Shown: positions 18,604-27,684, numbered from the stretch's first letter. The stretch is 64,000 bases of DNA from Eubacterium sp. AF36-5BH (GCF_003460505.1 NZ_QTVG01000001.1:275023-339022); one strand, 5' to 3'. Program-made: numbers and translations. Notes: a model not told the origin generated them from the sequence alone.

Positions 18604-19291
18604 CTCCTAAAAAAGAATCCGATATTTTTGACTTTTTGTATTCTTTGACAGTTCCAAAAAATTCCTTGCCCTGTTCTAAATGCAAAATATGTGATGCATA
18701 ATTAAGGGCATTTTTTATGTCATGAGTAACCATTATAATAGTTACTCCTTCATTGTTCAACTTCTTGATTTCATCGTACAAATCAATTGACGCACTTGGA
18801 TCAAGACCTGTCACCGGCTCATCCAATATTAAAAGATTGTCTGTTGCGCACAATGCTCTTGCCAACAATACTCTTTGCTGCTGACCACCTGACAATTCTC
18901 TGTAGCATCTTTTTTTCAAACGAGCGATTCCTAATTTGTCCATGTTAGACAGCGCTTCTGCCTTTTCCTTCTTTGAATAAAAAGGACTTTTATGCCCGCT
19001 ATTTAAAAAGCCTGACAACACAACTTCCATAACACTTGCCGGGAAATCTTTTTGGGCTACAGTCTGCTGTGGTAAATATCCTATTCCTTTTTTACTCTTG
19101 TCCAAATTAATTGTAATCTTTCCTAACAACGGCTTAATTAATCCTAGTAAAGTTTTTACAAGGGTACTCTTTCCTGCACCGTTTTCACCAACAATACATA
19201 GGTAGTCCCCTTTCTTTATTTCAAAATTAATGTCCTTTGCCACTGTTTTGTTTTCGTAGCCTAACACTACATCTTTAAACTGTAAAATCAT
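18587..19291 (-). CDS. znuC: Metal ABC transporter ATP-binding protein (ZnuC/AdcC type)
   Basis: 234 residues. Walker A GENGAGKST, signature LSGGQQQR, Walker B LLILDEPVTGLD and switch histidine in MVTHDIKN are all intact. It drives the ZnuB-type permease. The start ATG follows TGGAGAGAAACA. The 105 bp between znuA and this gene contain three short variants of a TTAA(T/C)TCAA motif that also occurs at the znuA 3' end, with no clear hairpin. Confidence 0.92.
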   Translation of the reverse strand: MILQFKDVVLGYENKTVAKDINFEIKKGDYLCIVGENGAGKSTLVKTLLGLIKPLLGKITINLDKSKKGIGYLPQQTVAQKDFPASVMEVVLSGFLNSGHKSPFYSKKEKAEALSNMDKLGIARLKKRCYRELSGGQQQRVLLARALCATDNLLILDEPVTGLDPSASIDLYDEIKKLNNEGVTIIMVTHDIKNALNYASHILHLEQGKEFFGTVKEYKKSKISDSFLGGGQND

Positions 19292-19396
19292 TGTTTCTCT
19301 CCATTTTGATATGAATAAAGGTTAATTAATTCAATAGTTTCTTTGCTACCTTTACATTTGCTTAACTCAATGTTTTCCTGAACTGCTTATTTTTAC

Positions 19397-20458
19397 TTAA
19401 TTCAACGCTTTTTTAAGCACCTTAACATTTTCTTCCATTAAGCTTACATAAGTTACGCCATTCTTAAACTGATTAAAGGTAACATTGTGGCATGAATTAA
19501 ACTGGTATTTCTTAGTTCCCGTATCATCGCAAATAGTATCTGCCATAGCAGTACTACTTAGTTCCAAATAAAAAATTCCTTTCACATCTGCCGCCTTAAC
19601 CTTGTCAATTAAAAAAGCTACTGTTTTGGCACTAGGTTCTGTATCTCCACTACAGCCGGCAAAAGCTGCATAATATTTAAGACCATATTCTTTGGCAAAA
19701 TATTTCAGTGGAAATTTATCTGCAAAAATTATTTCCTTATGCTTGGCACCGGCAACAACTTCTCTAAATTCCTTATCTATTTTTTCAATCTTCTTAATGT
19801 AAGCTTTCGTATTATTCTGAAATTCAGCTTTATGCTCCGGCACTAGCTTGCATATTTCATCAGAAATCGCCTGAACGAGCAAAGCTGCCTGAACAGGTGA
19901 AGTCCAAATATGCTCGTCATATTCCTCGCTATGTTCATCTTCGCTGTGTTCATCTTCATCATGATTAGCTTCGTTATCTTCGCTGTGGTTATGCTCCTCT
20001 TCACTATGAGAATGTTCATCATGATCATGCTCATTTACAGCAAAAACTCCTTCACTTTCTTCCTCTGTTAAAAGCTTGTGGTCATCTATATAGTCCATCA
20101 TTCGCATCGCTGTCTGATTCTTGTTGTCAAGAGATTTAAGCACCTCTTCCACCCAGTTTTCTATTGAGCCACCATTATAAATAAACAAATCCGCCTTATT
20201 AATTGCCACAACATCTTTTGGCGTAGGTTCAAAAGAATGATCGTCCTGCCCCGGTGAAACCAAAAGTTCCAAATCTATATCTTTGACATCTCCGATTACG
20301 GCTCTTGCAAAGTCATAATACGGAAACAATGTAGTCATTATTGTTAACTTGGTATTCTTTTTGTTTTCTTTAGTATTAGTTGTGGTGTTGCAACCAACCA
20401 TAGATACCATCAAAACAAAAATCAAAGCCAAGTCCACGATTTTTTTTACTAACTTCAT
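19397..20458 (-). CDS. znuA: Metal ABC transporter substrate-binding lipoprotein (ZnuA/AdcA type), His-rich loop
   Basis: 353 residues. Lipoprotein signal with lipobox SMVGC (Cys23). Family segments FPYYDFARAVIG, PGQDDHSFEPTPKD (first metal His) and YNGGSIENW are clear. Residues 144-183 form a loop of His, Asp, Glu and Ser (HDHDEHSHSEEEH and onward), a known feature of zinc-specific ZnuA proteins thought to sense or chaperone zinc; this favours zinc over manganese. The start is the ATG behind AAGGAGCATAT; the longer frame reaching 20530 is an artefact of a tandem duplication. Follows the fur-type gene by 77 bp. Confidence 0.93.
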   Translation of the reverse strand: MKLVKKIVDLALIFVLMVSMVGCNTTTNTKENKKNTKLTIMTTLFPYYDFARAVIGDVKDIDLELLVSPGQDDHSFEPTPKDVVAINKADLFIYNGGSIENWVEEVLKSLDNKNQTAMRMMDYIDDHKLLTEEESEGVFAVNEHDHDEHSHSEEEHNHSEDNEANHDEDEHSEDEHSEEYDEHIWTSPVQAALLVQAISDEICKLVPEHKAEFQNNTKAYIKKIEKIDKEFREVVAGAKHKEIIFADKFPLKYFAKEYGLKYYAAFAGCSGDTEPSAKTVAFLIDKVKAADVKGIFYLELSSTAMADTICDDTGTKKYQFNSCHNVTFNQFKNGVTYVSLMEENVKVLKKALN

Positions 20459-20459
20459 A

Positions 20460-20557
20460 TATGCTCCTTCTTGATTTTCATACAATTTAGTTTTCCCCAT
20501 TCTTCGTATATGCTCCTTCTTGCTTTTCATACGATTTAGTTTTCCTCATCCTTCATA
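20460..20557. repeat. 49-bp tandem duplication across the fur end and the znuA leader
   Basis: Two adjacent 49-bp units, 20460-20508 and 20509-20557, identical at 44 of 49 positions by eye. The unit nearer the regulator contains its last codons and stop; both contain an AAGGAGCATA ribosome-binding segment. In the regulator-proximal copy the ATG is replaced by ACG, so only the znuA-proximal copy starts translation. Confidence 0.85.
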
Positions 20558-20952
20558 CAGCACTTGTCGCACTTACCATAAAACACTGTCTTTCTTGGAT
20601 TAATATTAAAATGATGGTCAGCATTCACATGATTATATAACTCTGCCAAATGATGACATGACATCTTCGTAACCTGTCCACACTTCTCACATTCAATATA
20701 GAAGCAATCCTGATTTTTGCCCTCTTCTACATACTGATAACAGGCTCCCTGCTGCTTCTCCACATTAATCCTTGCAACAATGCCATCCTTTTCCATTTTG
20801 TCCAAGTGTCGGTAAATGGTCGTCAGCCCTACAGCACAACCTTTATCTTTTAAATATTTTTCTATATCTGTAACTGTTACGTATTCTTTTTCCTGTAATT
20901 TCAAGCAATCTAAAATAGCAGATTGTTGTTTTGTTTTATATTTTCCTGCCAT
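20536..20952 (-). CDS. zur: Fur-family transcriptional regulator, probably Zur
   Basis: 138 residues. N-terminal winged helix (KQQSAILDCLKLQ through GLTTIYRHLDKMEKDGIVARI) and C-terminal dimerisation/metal domain with the structural zinc pairs ECEKC and GKCDKC and regulatory histidines in CHHLAELYNHVNADHHFNI. It would repress zinc uptake when zinc is plentiful. The assignment as Zur rather than Fur or PerR rests on znuA-znuC-znuB directly downstream. Two 7-1-7 palindromes lie in the divergent intergenic region, one 22 bp before its start, consistent with autorepression. Confidence 0.85.
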   Translation of the reverse strand: MAGKYKTKQQSAILDCLKLQEKEYVTVTDIEKYLKDKGCAVGLTTIYRHLDKMEKDGIVARINVEKQQGACYQYVEEGKNQDCFYIECEKCGQVTKMSCHHLAELYNHVNADHHFNINPRKTVFYGKCDKCCMKDEEN

Positions 20953-20973
20953 ATTAACACTCCTTTACCAATT

Positions 20974-20988
20974 TGAAAACTATTTTCA
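20974..20988. promoter_or_regulatory. Zur/Fur-type operator 1
   Basis: 15-bp 7-1-7 palindrome TGAAAACTATTTTCA, 22 bp upstream of the regulator start. Size and symmetry match Fur-superfamily operators and the flanks (TT before, TTTT after) are the same as in the second copy. Confidence 0.6.
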
Positions 20989-21036
20989 TTTTAGCCTCTT
21001 TATTTTACTCTTGAGTCTATAAAAAGTCAATGAATT

Positions 21037-21051
21037 TGAAAAAGATTTTCA
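21037..21051. promoter_or_regulatory. Zur/Fur-type operator 2
   Basis: Second 7-1-7 palindrome TGAAAAAGATTTTCA, 63 bp from the first and ending 2 bp before the -35 hexamer of the plus-strand gene, so it could control both directions. Confidence 0.6.
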
Positions 21052-21053
21052 TT

Positions 21054-21082
21054 TTGTATTTTGTTTTATATTGTAATATAAT
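21054..21082 (+). promoter_or_regulatory. Promoter for the plus-strand membrane protein gene
   Basis: -35 TTGTAT (21054-21059), 17-bp spacer, -10 TATAAT (21077-21082). Predicted start near 21089, about 50 nt before the ATG. Confidence 0.6.
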
Positions 21083-21140
21083 ATTGTTATATTTTACGAA
21101 AGGACAATAATACTAAAAATAGTATTCTAGGACAACAACT

Positions 21141-21692
21141 ATGAAATTTGTAAGGTTAAGTTCAAATTTTCCTGTTACTAAAGTGGAAAATAATTTGAAA
21201 AAAGCCAATTATTACAAAGATGGCGATGAAGCTTATACCCTATGGGATGTGGGTGATTTTGATAAAAACCAGTTAGGAATCCATTTATCCTACAACAGTG
21301 ATAAGAAAAAAATTGTTGCATATTATGAAGATGGCGTAGAGCACAAAAACTTTTTTGCACCAATTACAGAAGTTTTTACAGGAAAGATTGTAGAAAAGGA
21401 TGGCAAAACATCTGTTAAAGGAGTTATTCGTATGTCTCCTGTTTTTAATATTACTATTATTCTTTGCTACATTGCCATCATTGGTTTATTTATCGGTCTT
21501 AAAGACCAACGTGCCAATATAGCAGTCATTGCTTGCGTATTTGTCGTTTATTTTATGTATGCCAAAAAAGCTTACAGAGACAACATGACAAAAATAGCAA
21601 TGTTTTTAGGTTCCATTACAACCGGTACTCAAAAAATCAAAAAGGCAAACCCTAACAAGAAAAAAGGTAAATGGGCAGGCAAGCATTATTAG
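21141..21692 (+). CDS. Membrane protein of unknown function, divergent from zur
   Basis: 183 residues, not recognised. Residues 1-95 are soluble and mildly charged (WDVGDFDKNQLGIHLSYN); two hydrophobic helices follow (ITIILCYIAIIGLFIGL and IAVIACVFVVYFMYA), then a basic tail ending NPNKKKGKWAGKHY. AGGACAACAACT precedes the ATG. It is the only convincing plus-strand gene in the window. Its promoter abuts a Zur-type operator, so it may belong to the zinc response; that is inference. It ends in its own terminator. Confidence 0.7.
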   Translation: MKFVRLSSNFPVTKVENNLKKANYYKDGDEAYTLWDVGDFDKNQLGIHLSYNSDKKKIVAYYEDGVEHKNFFAPITEVFTGKIVEKDGKTSVKGVIRMSPVFNITIILCYIAIIGLFIGLKDQRANIAVIACVFVVYFMYAKKAYRDNMTKIAMFLGSITTGTQKIKKANPNKKKGKWAGKHY

Positions 21693-21731
21693 AAAAAATT
21701 TATCTTTGATTTTTCTCAAATTCAAATAAAG

Positions 21732-21770
21732 CCCCGATGGTTAGATTAAAAATCCAACTAACGGGGTTTT
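21732..21770 (+). terminator. Intrinsic terminator of the plus-strand gene
   Basis: CCCCG (21732-21736) pairs with CGGGG (21762-21766) and an inner GTTAG pairs with CTAAC; TTTTAT follows on the plus strand. Confidence 0.8.
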
Positions 21771-21828
21771 ATATTTCCAAATCTTTGTTTCTCAGCACTC
21801 ACGCAATTTTTACTAAGCATTAAAGAGC

Positions 21829-22647
21829 TTAAAGGAGCAGATATTTTTCAATTGCCTGCACACAACCATCATGGTCACAGTCTTCAACTACTACATCTGC
21901 TATTTTTTTCACATTGTCATTAGCATTTCCCATTGCCACTGAGAGGCCTGCTCTTTTTAAAACATCTAAATCATTATCAGCATCGCCTACAGCAATTGCT
22001 TCATCTATTGATATGCCAAGATGCTCGCACAATTTCTGCAATCCCAAGCCTTTTGTTGTATTCTTAGCTGAAACTTCAAGGGAAGTTGTCTCTGCATTTG
22101 CTAACACAACGTCCAACCCTTCTATGGCTTTTCTTGTTTCTTCTCTGTCTTCACTACTTGTATGGTAAAGATTCAGTTTTGCAACCGGTTGTTTATTGTC
22201 ATTGTAAAAATCAAGCATATTCTCTACTTTCACCGCCACTTCATTGAACATTGGCTTGTATATTCCCATGTGGAAATCTTCCATATGCTCATAATCTTTT
22301 TTCTGAACAATGGATTCTTTTGTAATCATTTGAGGCATAATGTCTTTATCCTTAATGTAATTTAAAATTTCGTCCATTATCTCAACTGAAATTTCATTTG
22401 CATAAATATCTTTCTTTTCTTTTATGTCATAGACAATTGCTCCACTTGTCATAACCATATATCTCATTCTTGGAATTAATTCTATATACTCTTCCAGTTC
22501 AGCTAACGCTCTACCTGTACATAAAATAACTTCTTTTCCCCCATCAAAAGCCTTATTGATTGCATCTAAAGTTTCTTTTCGTACTTTCTTTTGTGAGTTA
22601 AGAAGCGTGCCGTCCATATCAAAGGCTATCATTTTATATTTACGCAT
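21829..22647 (-). CDS. Cof-type HAD-IIB phosphatase
   Basis: 272 residues. Motif I is FDMDGTLL with catalytic D10 and D12, motif II STGR-like LCTGRALAELE, motif III/IV GLGLQKLCEHLGI, AVGDADNDLDVLKRAG and VAMGNANDNVKKIADVV. Such enzymes dephosphorylate sugar phosphates or related small molecules in the cytoplasm; the substrate is unknown. The start is set by AAAGGAG before the ATG at 22647 and by a promoter whose -10 lies at 22681-22686, so a longer reading frame reaching 22713 would start upstream of the transcript. Confidence 0.9.
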   Translation of the reverse strand: MRKYKMIAFDMDGTLLNSQKKVRKETLDAINKAFDGGKEVILCTGRALAELEEYIELIPRMRYMVMTSGAIVYDIKEKKDIYANEISVEIMDEILNYIKDKDIMPQMITKESIVQKKDYEHMEDFHMGIYKPMFNEVAVKVENMLDFYNDNKQPVAKLNLYHTSSEDREETRKAIEGLDVVLANAETTSLEVSAKNTTKGLGLQKLCEHLGISIDEAIAVGDADNDLDVLKRAGLSVAMGNANDNVKKIADVVVEDCDHDGCVQAIEKYLLL

Positions 22648-22680
22648 AATTGTTTGCTCCTTTCTGTCCATTCTTGTATA

Positions 22681-22710
22681 ATTATACAATTTTGTCACAG
22701 ATTTTAGCAA
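22681..22710 (-). promoter_or_regulatory. Promoter of the HAD phosphatase gene
   Basis: -35 TTGCTA (22705-22710), 18-bp spacer, -10 TATAAT (22681-22686), followed by the small palindrome TATAATTATA. Confidence 0.6.
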
Positions 22711-22766
22711 CAAATTCTTCCTCTAAAAAGCCCGATATAAGTAGCTCATTTTCACTTATAACAGTG

Positions 22767-22823
22767 AAAAATCCTTAAGATTAAATACTTCTTATAAATG
22801 AAATATTAATCCTAAGGATTTTT
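22767..22823 (-). terminator. Bidirectional-looking terminator after proS
   Basis: AAAAATCCTTA with inner GATTAA on one side pairs with TTAATCCTAAGGATTTTT on the other; T-rich on both exits. It lies 120 bp downstream of the proS stop. Confidence 0.7.
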
Positions 22824-22942
22824 AATTTAAGTTCTTTTTTAAATTCTATTTTTATTTTTGTTATAAAGCTTTGTTTTAGATTCTGTTTTGAATCTTATTC
22901 CAAAATTAATTTTTTTGAAATTTAATTTATTTAGCATTTCGA

Positions 22943-24679
22943 TTATTTTACATGCTCGTAAATATCGTCTGTTAATTTCTTAATAATTCTTTCAACTTCT
23001 GCAACTGCATCGTCCATTGGTGTCTTCTGCTTGTCAATCTGCTTATCTCTTGTTGAGATTTCAACAGCATTTTCTTTTAAGTTACGTGGGCTGACAACAA
23101 CTCTTACAGGTACGCCAAGTAAATCTGCATCAGCGAACATTGCACCAGGTCTTGCTTTTCTATCATCATAGATTACTTCAATTCCCTTGTTCTGTAATGT
23201 TTCATATAACTTATCAGCATATTCTTTACATTCAGCATCATCTGAACGTAAGCAGCAAAGGTGAACCTGCCATGGGGCAATTGTAATTGGCCAAATTGGA
23301 CCGTAATCATCATGTCTTACTTCACAAATTGAAGCTGCCATACGACCTACACCAATTCCATAACATCCCATAATAGGATATTTTTCTTCACCATTTTCAT
23401 CTGTATATTTGAAATTCATTGCCTTTGAATACTTTGTTCCCAGCTGGAAAATATTGCCAACTTCAATACCTCTTGAAATTGTGATTGTGTGCTTGCCACA
23501 TTCAGGACAAGTTCCACCTTCTGTAATTTTTGCAAGGTCTAAATATTCAACTTCGCCATAATCTCTTTCAATGTTAAATCCAACATAATGCTTATCAACT
23601 TTGTTTGCACCAGTTGCAAAATTATCAACACCATTTAATGAATTGTCAAATAAAACTGTAATCTTATCTGATAAACCAACAGGTCCGATAAATCCTGCAT
23701 TTAATTCACAATCTGCTGTGATTTCAGCAGGGTGAATGTCACATCCTAATGCATTAACCAATTTTGTTTCATTTATGTCTAAGTCACCTCTGATAAATGC
23801 AACTATGTAGCTGTCATCTTCATTTTTCTGGTAAACTACAGCCTTGCAGGTATTTTCAGCAGGAATATTTAAGAATTCACATAAATCTTCAATAGTTCCC
23901 ACACCTGGTGTTTCAACTTCTCTCATTTCTTCTTTTGGAAGCTTGTTTTCGTTATGAACGATACTTGGTGCTGCTTCAACATTGGCACTGTATCCACATT
24001 CAGGACAAATAGCAATTGAATCTTCACCAGCCGGTGTTAATAACATATATTCATGTGAAAGGCTACCACCCATCATACCTGAATCTGAAGCTACAACAGC
24101 TACTTCAGGAATACCACATCTTGCAAAAATTCTGTTATATGCATCATAGCACTTCTGATAATACTGTTCCAAATCTTCCTGTGATGTATGGAATGAATAA
24201 GCATCCTTCATTGTAAATTCACGTACACGAATAAGTCCTGCACGAGGTCTTGCTTCATCTCTAAACTTTGTCTGAATCTGGTAAATCATAAATGGATATT
24301 TTGCATAACTGTTGGCATATTCTCTTACTAACTGAACTGATGCCTCTTCATGAGTCATACCAAGAACCATCTTGCTTCCTGTTCTGTCTGTGAATCTTAA
24401 CAATTCTGAGCCAACGCTTTCATATCTTCCTGACTCTTCCCAAAGTGAACCTGGAAGTGCAACAGGGAACAAAACTTCCTGTCCGTCAATTTTGTCCATT
24501 TCATCTCTGATAATTGCCTCTATTTTCTGTGAAATTCTTTTCATCGGCGGGAACTGTGAGTAAATACCGTTTGCTACGTTTTTAATATATCCACCTCTTA
24601 CCATTAATGCATGACTGTCAATTAAGCAGCCCGCAGGTCTTTCTTTAAATCTGTCTCCCACTAATTTTGATAATTTCAT
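22943..24679 (-). CDS. proS: Prolyl-tRNA synthetase (bacterial type with insertion domain)
   Basis: Charges tRNA-Pro with proline in the cytoplasm. 578 residues, the length of ProRS carrying the YbaK-like editing insertion. Class II motif 1 region at KIEAIIRDEMDKIDGQEVLFP, motif 2 FRDEARPRAGLIRVREFTMKDAYSFH with its arginines (quoted here in two parts: FRDEARPRAGLIR and VREFTMKDAYSFH), motif 3 GIGVGRMAAS and C-terminal anticodon-binding domain around VIYDDRKARPGAMF. The ATG follows TAGGAGAAAAAAG. The leader holds a promoter and a 5'-terminal hairpin but no T-box. Confidence 0.97.
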   Translation of the reverse strand: MKLSKLVGDRFKERPAGCLIDSHALMVRGGYIKNVANGIYSQFPPMKRISQKIEAIIRDEMDKIDGQEVLFPVALPGSLWEESGRYESVGSELLRFTDRTGSKMVLGMTHEEASVQLVREYANSYAKYPFMIYQIQTKFRDEARPRAGLIRVREFTMKDAYSFHTSQEDLEQYYQKCYDAYNRIFARCGIPEVAVVASDSGMMGGSLSHEYMLLTPAGEDSIAICPECGYSANVEAAPSIVHNENKLPKEEMREVETPGVGTIEDLCEFLNIPAENTCKAVVYQKNEDDSYIVAFIRGDLDINETKLVNALGCDIHPAEITADCELNAGFIGPVGLSDKITVLFDNSLNGVDNFATGANKVDKHYVGFNIERDYGEVEYLDLAKITEGGTCPECGKHTITISRGIEVGNIFQLGTKYSKAMNFKYTDENGEEKYPIMGCYGIGVGRMAASICEVRHDDYGPIWPITIAPWQVHLCCLRSDDAECKEYADKLYETLQNKGIEVIYDDRKARPGAMFADADLLGVPVRVVVSPRNLKENAVEISTRDKQIDKQKTPMDDAVAEVERIIKKLTDDIYEHVK

Positions 24680-24701
24680 CTTTTTTCTCCTAACAATAAA
24701 A

Positions 24702-24733
24702 TTTGGTTAGCAGACATAAGCCCACTAACCAAA
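24702..24733 (-). promoter_or_regulatory. Hairpin at the 5' end of the proS message
   Basis: 9-bp perfect arms TTTGGTTAG and CTAACCAAA around a 13-nt loop, followed on the minus strand by TTTTATTG. The first arm starts at about the predicted transcription start, so it is a 5'-cap-like stem or a very short attenuator. Confidence 0.5.
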
Positions 24734-24735
24734 TA

Positions 24736-24764
24736 ATTTTAATATATATTACCTAAAAAATCAA
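24736..24764 (-). promoter_or_regulatory. Promoter of proS
   Basis: -35 TTGATT (24759-24764), 17-bp spacer, -10 TAAAAT (24736-24741) on the minus strand. Confidence 0.55.
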
Positions 24765-24791
24765 CATTACTATGTATTATTATGATACTAT

Positions 24792-24987
24792 TTACTTTTC
24801 AATATTGTTTCCACTCACATAATTTTTTATAAACGGAACCATACCATATGCTACAGAATATTTTCCAAGTGGACTATATCCTGCTATCAGAAAAATACTA
24901 TTAATTGTAAAAAGATAAAAAATATACTTTACAAACAAATTACACCACTTTAATAAAGTTATCTCCCGTTCCTCTTCTCTTTTTCAT
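24792..24987 (-). pseudogene. Possible frameshifted remnant of a small membrane protein gene
   Basis: An open frame of 63 codons (24795-24983) without an early start codon reads like protein: a hydrophobic helix (YIFYLFTINSIFLIAGYS), then GKYSVAYGMVPFIKNY and stop. An ATG at 24985-24987 in another frame opens a 15-codon frame (MKKRRGTGDNFIKVV) that ends where the long frame becomes hydrophobic, as if a single frameshift had split one gene. There is no ribosome binding site. I cannot assign a family; a YesL-like membrane protein is one guess. The rest of 24680-25054 is leader and terminator. Confidence 0.3.
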
Positions 24988-25010
24988 ATTTATAATTTGT
25001 AAACAAAACA

Positions 25011-25043
25011 AGGGATAAAACTATTGAATATAGTTCTATCCCT
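25011..25043 (-). terminator. Intrinsic terminator of the surface-polymer operon
   Basis: AGGGATAAAACTAT (25011-25024) pairs with ATAGTTCTATCCCT (25030-25043), starting 11 bp after the rfbA stop; minus-strand tail TTGTTTTGTTT. Confidence 0.8.
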
Positions 25044-25054
25044 CTTTTACAACA

Positions 25055-25930
25055 TTAAAATTTTTCTTTGTTTAACACTTTTTTCAAGTGAGCACCATAT
25101 GGAGATTTTCCATATTTTTCAATTGCATTCTGTAATTGTTCATCACTTATCCAACCATTGTTATAAGCAATTTCTTCCGGTGATGATACAATTATTCCCT
25201 GTATGCTCTCTATCTGCTTTACAAATAATCCTGCATCTAAAAGAGAACTTACTGTACCTGTATCAAGCCATGCAAAACCTCGTCCTAAAAGTTCTACATC
25301 CAATAAATCTTCTTCTAAATACATTTTATTAAGATCAGTTATTTCCAATTCTCCTCTTGCACTTGGTTTAACTCTCTTTGCTTTTTCTACAACAGTATTA
25401 TCATAGAAATACAAGCCGGTTATTGCAAAATTTGACTTTGGATTTTCAGGTTTTTCTTCTAACGAAACCACCTTCAAATCATCATCAAACTCAACAATTC
25501 CAAATCTTTGTGGATCATCAACTAAATATCCAAAAATTGTAGCTCTTCCAGTATTTTCATATGCTTTCTTTAGTCTTTTAACCAGACCATGACCATAGAA
25601 AATATTATCCCCTAAAATCATAGCACAACTATCATTACCAATGAATTCTTCACCTATAATAAATGCTTGCGCCAACCCATCCGGTGATGGTTGAACTTTG
25701 TATGATAAGTTAATTCCGAACTGACTTCCATCACCTAATAATTTTTCAAAATTAGGAAGATCCTCTGGTGTTGATATAATCAAAATATCCTTAATTCCAG
25801 CTAACATCAATGTTGACAATGGATAATATATCATTGGCTTATCATAAATTGGTAACAATTGTTTACTTGTAACACTTGTTAATGGATACAGTCTTGTACC
25901 ACTTCCTCCTGCTAAAATTATACCTTTCAT
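25055..25930 (-). CDS. rfbA: Glucose-1-phosphate thymidylyltransferase RfbA/RmlA
   Basis: First enzyme of dTDP-L-rhamnose synthesis: dTTP plus glucose 1-phosphate gives dTDP-glucose. 291 residues, the normal size. Nucleotide-binding [11 protein letters not shown] at 8-18, then [17 protein letters not shown], the metal-binding LGDNIFYG and [19 protein letters not shown]. Last gene of the operon that begins at 32837, 2 bp after the glycosyltransferase stop. rfbB lies just upstream of that operon; rfbC and rfbD are not in the window. Confidence 0.96.
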   Translation of the reverse strand: MKGIILAGGSGTRLYPLTSVTSKQLLPIYDKPMIYYPLSTLMLAGIKDILIISTPEDLPNFEKLLGDGSQFGINLSYKVQPSPDGLAQAFIIGEEFIGNDSCAMILGDNIFYGHGLVKRLKKAYENTGRATIFGYLVDDPQRFGIVEFDDDLKVVSLEEKPENPKSNFAITGLYFYDNTVVEKAKRVKPSARGELEITDLNKMYLEEDLLDVELLGRGFAWLDTGTVSSLLDAGLFVKQIESIQGIIVSSPEEIAYNNGWISDEQLQNAIEKYGKSPYGAHLKKVLNKEKF

Positions 25931-25932
25931 AT

Positions 25933-27684
25933 TTACACCTCAATTTCCACTCTTCCGCTAATTATAACTTCGTCAAACAAATCTTTATCCAAATTGCTAT
26001 TTGTCATTTCCTGTTTTCTAACTGTAGTATAATTACCATCCTGAGTTTCGTACATTAAAATATTATCTCCAGGCTGAAGACTCTCCTTACTAAAAGTATA
26101 AAAATCTCCTTCCTTTGTTACATCATATTTTTTATTATTTTCAATATTGAAGAAAAATAATTTCTTTATATCTTCTGACTTATTTACTCCCAATAAATAT
26201 TTGTTTCCATCCTTCAAAAGAGTAAATCTGTTCTTTTGCTGAATAGTCAGAATTGAATATCTTGAATTGAAAGTAATAATCTTATCTCCAACTGTTAATG
26301 TTGTTACTTTTGCAAGTTCTTCTGTCAGTCTTGGAGTGTAATAAGTTTTTTCTTCATCCTTTATACAAATTGTGTTAAGAACGTATGTTGAGCAAGGCAA
26401 CTCTGTTATGTCTACCTTTCTATCCACCTCATTATATGGCAACTCTATCTTCTTCTGATTAAAATATCTGGTATATACAAATACATTTTCAACAGAGATT
26501 TTTTCTTTATCTTCTAATCCAACATAAATTTGCAAATCAATATATATTCTATCATTTTCATTTGAAATGCCTTTTACAGACAAAATACTGTTACTTCTCA
26601 ACACACTGTTATATACATAAGGTTCAAGTGTCTTTACATTCAAGTCGGTAAACCATTTCTTTTCACGAATAAAGTTGTAAATCTGCTTATATCTTTTTGC
26701 AAAAATTCTATCTGTTATATACTTTGTAGTAACCGGCATATCAGAGTTTCCCAGTAAATGTATAAAGAACGCTTTATACTGCATCAGGAAAAATCTGTAA
26801 CGGTTACAGGCATCAACAAAATCCTGATATGTATTTTCTTCATTTTCTTCATCTGCAAGATTATACAGCGGATAGTACAATCGAATTACACTATGTTCCC
26901 ATATAGCTTTATTATAATCAAGATTTTTCTCAAAATCCTGTATACTTAGCTTTATCTGTGATTGAAATGAATCACATCTATCTGATATCATATGATATTC
27001 TGCTGTTTGGTCTGTTAATGAAATTTTTTCATCGTTTTTCTTTTTTCTCCAAAAGTATACGACATCTGTCAAAACACTAATTTTTTTTGCTCTCATAGCT
27101 GCTTTATACACAAATATTCTATCAGCTATAAGAAGATTTGCTGGCATTTCTATATGGTTACTTCTCAAGAAATCTGTTTTATACACAGCATTCCAATAAA
27201 AAACCTGATTTGTAAAATTTTCTATTTCTTCATCAGTAGAAAGAACTCTATTTTCTACAAATACATTATTTTCATCTGGTGAAATTAAAAAAGTATTCAT
27301 AAATGCATTTGTTAATTTCATTGGTAAGCCTGATGCAAAATCTGAGCCATCCTGTTCAATTCTGGCAATAAGTTTTTTGTATGCACCATCTGCTACTATA
27401 TCATCAGAATCAACTAATGCTAAATATTTACCATTGGCTTTTGCTATCCCTATTTGTGAAGAAATAGCACCACCTGAATTTGGTTTTACAATAAGATTAA
27501 ACTGTGGCTTATCTTTAATATATTCTTTTATAACTTCCACTGAATTATCAGTACTTGAGTCATCTATAACAAATACTTCATATGAATCAATTCCCTGTCT
27601 TTCAATAGAGCTTAAGCAATCTTCCAAATACTGTTCATTATTATAGCTTAATACTACCACCGAAAGTGTTACTTTATTTTCCAT
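25933..27684 (-). CDS. Family 2 glycosyltransferase with a large C-terminal extension
   Basis: 583 residues. The N-terminal 240 or so are a GT-A family 2 domain: [22 protein letters not shown] start, nucleotide-binding DDSSTDNS at 41-48 and DSDD at 92-95 for metal and sugar nucleotide. A helical region follows, and the last 180 residues (about 400-583) look like a beta-rich domain similar in style to the N-terminal part of the TagF-like protein in the same operon. It overlaps the aminotransferase gene by 11 bp. It probably adds a sugar to a cell-wall polymer on the inner membrane face; donor and acceptor are unknown. Confidence 0.85.
   Translation of the reverse strand: MENKVTLSVVVLSYNNEQYLEDCLSSIERQGIDSYEVFVIDDSSTDNSVEVIKEYIKDKPQFNLIVKPNSGGAISSQIGIAKANGKYLALVDSDDIVADGAYKKLIARIEQDGSDFASGLPMKLTNAFMNTFLISPDENNVFVENRVLSTDEEIENFTNQVFYWNAVYKTDFLRSNHIEMPANLLIADRIFVYKAAMRAKKISVLTDVVYFWRKKKNDEKISLTDQTAEYHMISDRCDSFQSQIKLSIQDFEKNLDYNKAIWEHSVIRLYYPLYNLADEENEENTYQDFVDACNRYRFFLMQYKAFFIHLLGNSDMPVTTKYITDRIFAKRYKQIYNFIREKKWFTDLNVKTLEPYVYNSVLRSNSILSVKGISNENDRIYIDLQIYVGLEDKEKISVENVFVYTRYFNQKKIELPYNEVDRKVDITELPCSTYVLNTICIKDEEKTYYTPRLTEELAKVTTLTVGDKIITFNSRYSILTIQQKNRFTLLKDGNKYLLGVNKSEDIKKLFFFNIENNKKYDVTKEGDFYTFSKESLQPGDNILMYETQDGNYTTVRKQEMTNSNLDKDLFDEVIISGRVEIEV

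Noticed and set aside
20459..20530. 24-residue N-terminal extension of the zinc-binding lipoprotein
   Set aside because: It is read through the tandem duplication and would precede and spoil the lipoprotein signal peptide.
24680..25054. T-box riboswitch before proS
   Set aside because: No GGTGG-N-ACCGCG-like T-box motif or specifier stem is present, and the predicted promoter leaves too little room.
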